64,000 nt of DNA from Pectobacterium carotovorum (GTDB taxonomy: Bacteria; Pseudomonadota; Gammaproteobacteria; Enterobacterales; Enterobacteriaceae): positions 1,736,001 to 1,800,000 of the forward strand of contig CP066552.1 in NCBI GenBank assembly GCA_016415585.1, in the 5' to 3' direction. Shown here one piece after another: positions 62,888-64,000 of this stretch. Below the pieces are notes generated by a model. It had not been told where the DNA came from. It was given only the letters and a program-made list of their open reading frames with translations, and did no database searches. The stretch's first letter is position 1. Every line of letters begins with the position of its first letter. The position numbers and the translations under genes were made by a program.

Positions 62888-64000
62888 TTATCCCTTCTGC
62901 CCAAACTCAAACGGCCTCACCATCCCGTTGCTGTTAGCATCCAGAAAATCAGCCCACCATTGCAACATGAGGCGGCGTTGCTCAAGGTGTTTGGCCTTGT
63001 GAGTGTAGGCAGCGCGAACGTTGTTCTTTTCCATGTGGCTCATCTGAAGTTCAACCACATCTTCAGGCCAGATACCCGATTCAATTAAGGCACTACACGC
63101 CAGCGTTCGGAAACCATGACCACACAGATCGGTTTTGGTGTCATAGCCCATTTTGCGTAGTGCCTTGTTGATGGTGTTTTCACTCATCGGCTTCATCGCA
63201 TCATAACAGCCAGTCAGGATAAAGCCGTCATCACCGTTAACGTCATAGGTGAGGTCTTTTAGTTCTTTCAAAATTGCCAGTGCTTGATCGCATAGAGGAA
63301 CATAATGTTTCCTGCGCATTTTGGCACCACGGCCTGAATGTTTGATCCCTTCAATGGCTTCACGCTGTTCAGGGATAACCCACAAAGCGCTTTTGAAATC
63401 GATCTCTGACCACCGGGCAAAGCGAAGTTCACTAGAACGCACAAAAATCAGTAGATTGAGTTTTATCGCCAATTGGGTCAGCCTGCTACGGCCTTTATAG
63501 GCTTCAATACGTTCCAGTAGGGTAGGTATCTCTTCCAGTTCAATAGCAGGGCGGTGTTCCGTCTGTGGCTTCTGAACCGCACCTTCCAAGTCATAAGCAG
63601 GATTGAAACGGATCATCTTTTGCTGGACGGCATAACGCATGATGGCGGTCGCGTACTGTTTCACCCGCATAGCGATTTCCAGATAACCCAGCTTCTCTAT
63701 CTTTTTGATGGGAATCAGCAGATCGCCTGTATCCAGCTCAGCAATGTCTTTGTTACCTATGTCAGGAAATAGGTAGGTTTCGAGTCGTGTCCATACAGAA
63801 CGTTGATAATCTTCTGACCATGTAGTTTTGGTGGCAAACCAGCTTTTGGCGACGGTTTTGAAAGCGCGGGTATTGTTACGCTTCTCTTGAATGGTTTTGT
63901 TGTCAGCCTGCTTTTTAGCGCTGGGGTCTACTCCAGCGGCTAACAGCTTTTTGGCTTCATCCCGGCGTTGTCTGGCATCAGCCAGTGAAACAGCAGGGTA
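62888..64000 (-). CDS. P4-type tyrosine integrase, N-terminus off the edge
   Basis: At least 370 residues of a genomic-island integrase. Visible parts: the N-terminal arm-binding end (YPAVSLADARQRRDEAKKLL, GVDPS), the core-binding helices with TWSEDYQRSVWTRLETYLFP, and the catalytic domain with Arg in RSSELRFARWSEI, HGFR box (GHGFRTLACSALIE) and the tyrosine in NNVRAAYTHKA. The frame is open to the window edge. The usual LTI-type attachment tRNA would lie just past the right edge. All key catalytic motifs are present. Confidence 0.9.
   Translation of the reverse strand, partial: YPAVSLADARQRRDEAKKLLAAGVDPSAKKQADNKTIQEKRNNTRAFKTVAKSWFATKTTWSEDYQRSVWTRLETYLFPDIGNKDIAELDTGDLLIPIKKIEKLGYLEIAMRVKQYATAIMRYAVQQKMIRFNPAYDLEGAVQKPQTEHRPAIELEEIPTLLERIEAYKGRSRLTQLAIKLNLLIFVRSSELRFARWSEIDFKSALWVIPEQREAIEGIKHSGRGAKMRRKHYVPLCDQALAILKELKDLTYDVNGDDGFILTGCYDAMKPMSENTINKALRKMGYDTKTDLCGHGFRTLACSALIESGIWPEDVVELQMSHMEKNNVRAAYTHKAKHLEQRRLMLQWWADFLDANSNGMVRPFEFGQKG

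Overview
The window looks like a chromosome segment of a soft-rot enterobacterium, most likely Pectobacterium. The evidence is the conserved order yecF-uvrY-uvrC-pgsA-glyW-cysT-leuZ (39.5-43.9 kb), a ProP with the enterobacterial C-terminal coiled coil, YmjA, YaiL and YghU homologues, and a LuxR protein very like the Pectobacterium ExpR/VirR family. Species-level assignment is not possible by eye.

Region by region: (1) 0-9.2 kb: end of proP, amn, then a five-gene minus-strand operon (two ABC ATPases, an MFS exporter, a lipoprotein solute-binding protein and a permease in which two DppB/DppC-like halves are fused). A Zur-box-like operator lies in front of it, so a zinc or metallophore cycle is a reasonable hypothesis. 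(2) 9.2-16.3 kb: a sulfur-ester cluster: an arylsulfotransferase-like protein fused to a C-terminal thioredoxin domain, an SsuB-like ATPase, a second fused double permease, a divergent periplasmic binding protein and a LysR regulator. (3) 16.3-21.3 kb: a decayed accessory patch with gene remnants, a solo quorum-sensing LuxR, a GH18 chitinase with an in-frame stop, and a secreted-protein gene broken by frameshifts beside a (TTTTTTTG)3 tract. (4) 21.3-38.1 kb: cheV, yghU, two HxlR-regulated detoxification pairs, a HigBA-like toxin-antitoxin pair, a threonine dehydratase with ArsR regulator, two MFS drug exporters (one with a textbook MerR-type 19-bp-spacer promoter), a 6-phospho-beta-glucosidase, a cold-shock-domain protein, yaiL, and a mesX-mesD folate-independent methionine synthase pair. 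(5) 38-44 kb: an IS110 remnant, then the conserved uvrY/uvrC/pgsA/tRNA core.

(6) 44-64 kb is accessory DNA starting downstream of leuZ. First comes a P2-like prophage remnant whose tail block (FI, FII, E/E', T, U) is inverted relative to the D and ogr genes, with both outer genes cut. It is followed by an AT-rich acyltransferase gene, an IS3-family element that truncates a MOBQ relaxase gene, an oriT-like hairpin cluster, an unknown membrane protein, small TraD-like mobilisation genes, a lipoprotein, an H-NS paralogue, a minimal pilS-pilV thin-pilus pair, a PAAR/S-pyocin-domain toxin with its immunity gene, an orphan Flp pilin, a 127-bp enterobacterial repeat and a P4-type integrase that runs off the right edge.

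The parts most worth follow-up are the Zur-like operon with the fused permease, the arylsulfotransferase-thioredoxin fusion, the inverted P2 tail module with its preserved frameshift signal, and the mobilisable island that joins H-NS, PilS/PilV and a PAAR toxin. No CRISPR array or rRNA was seen.
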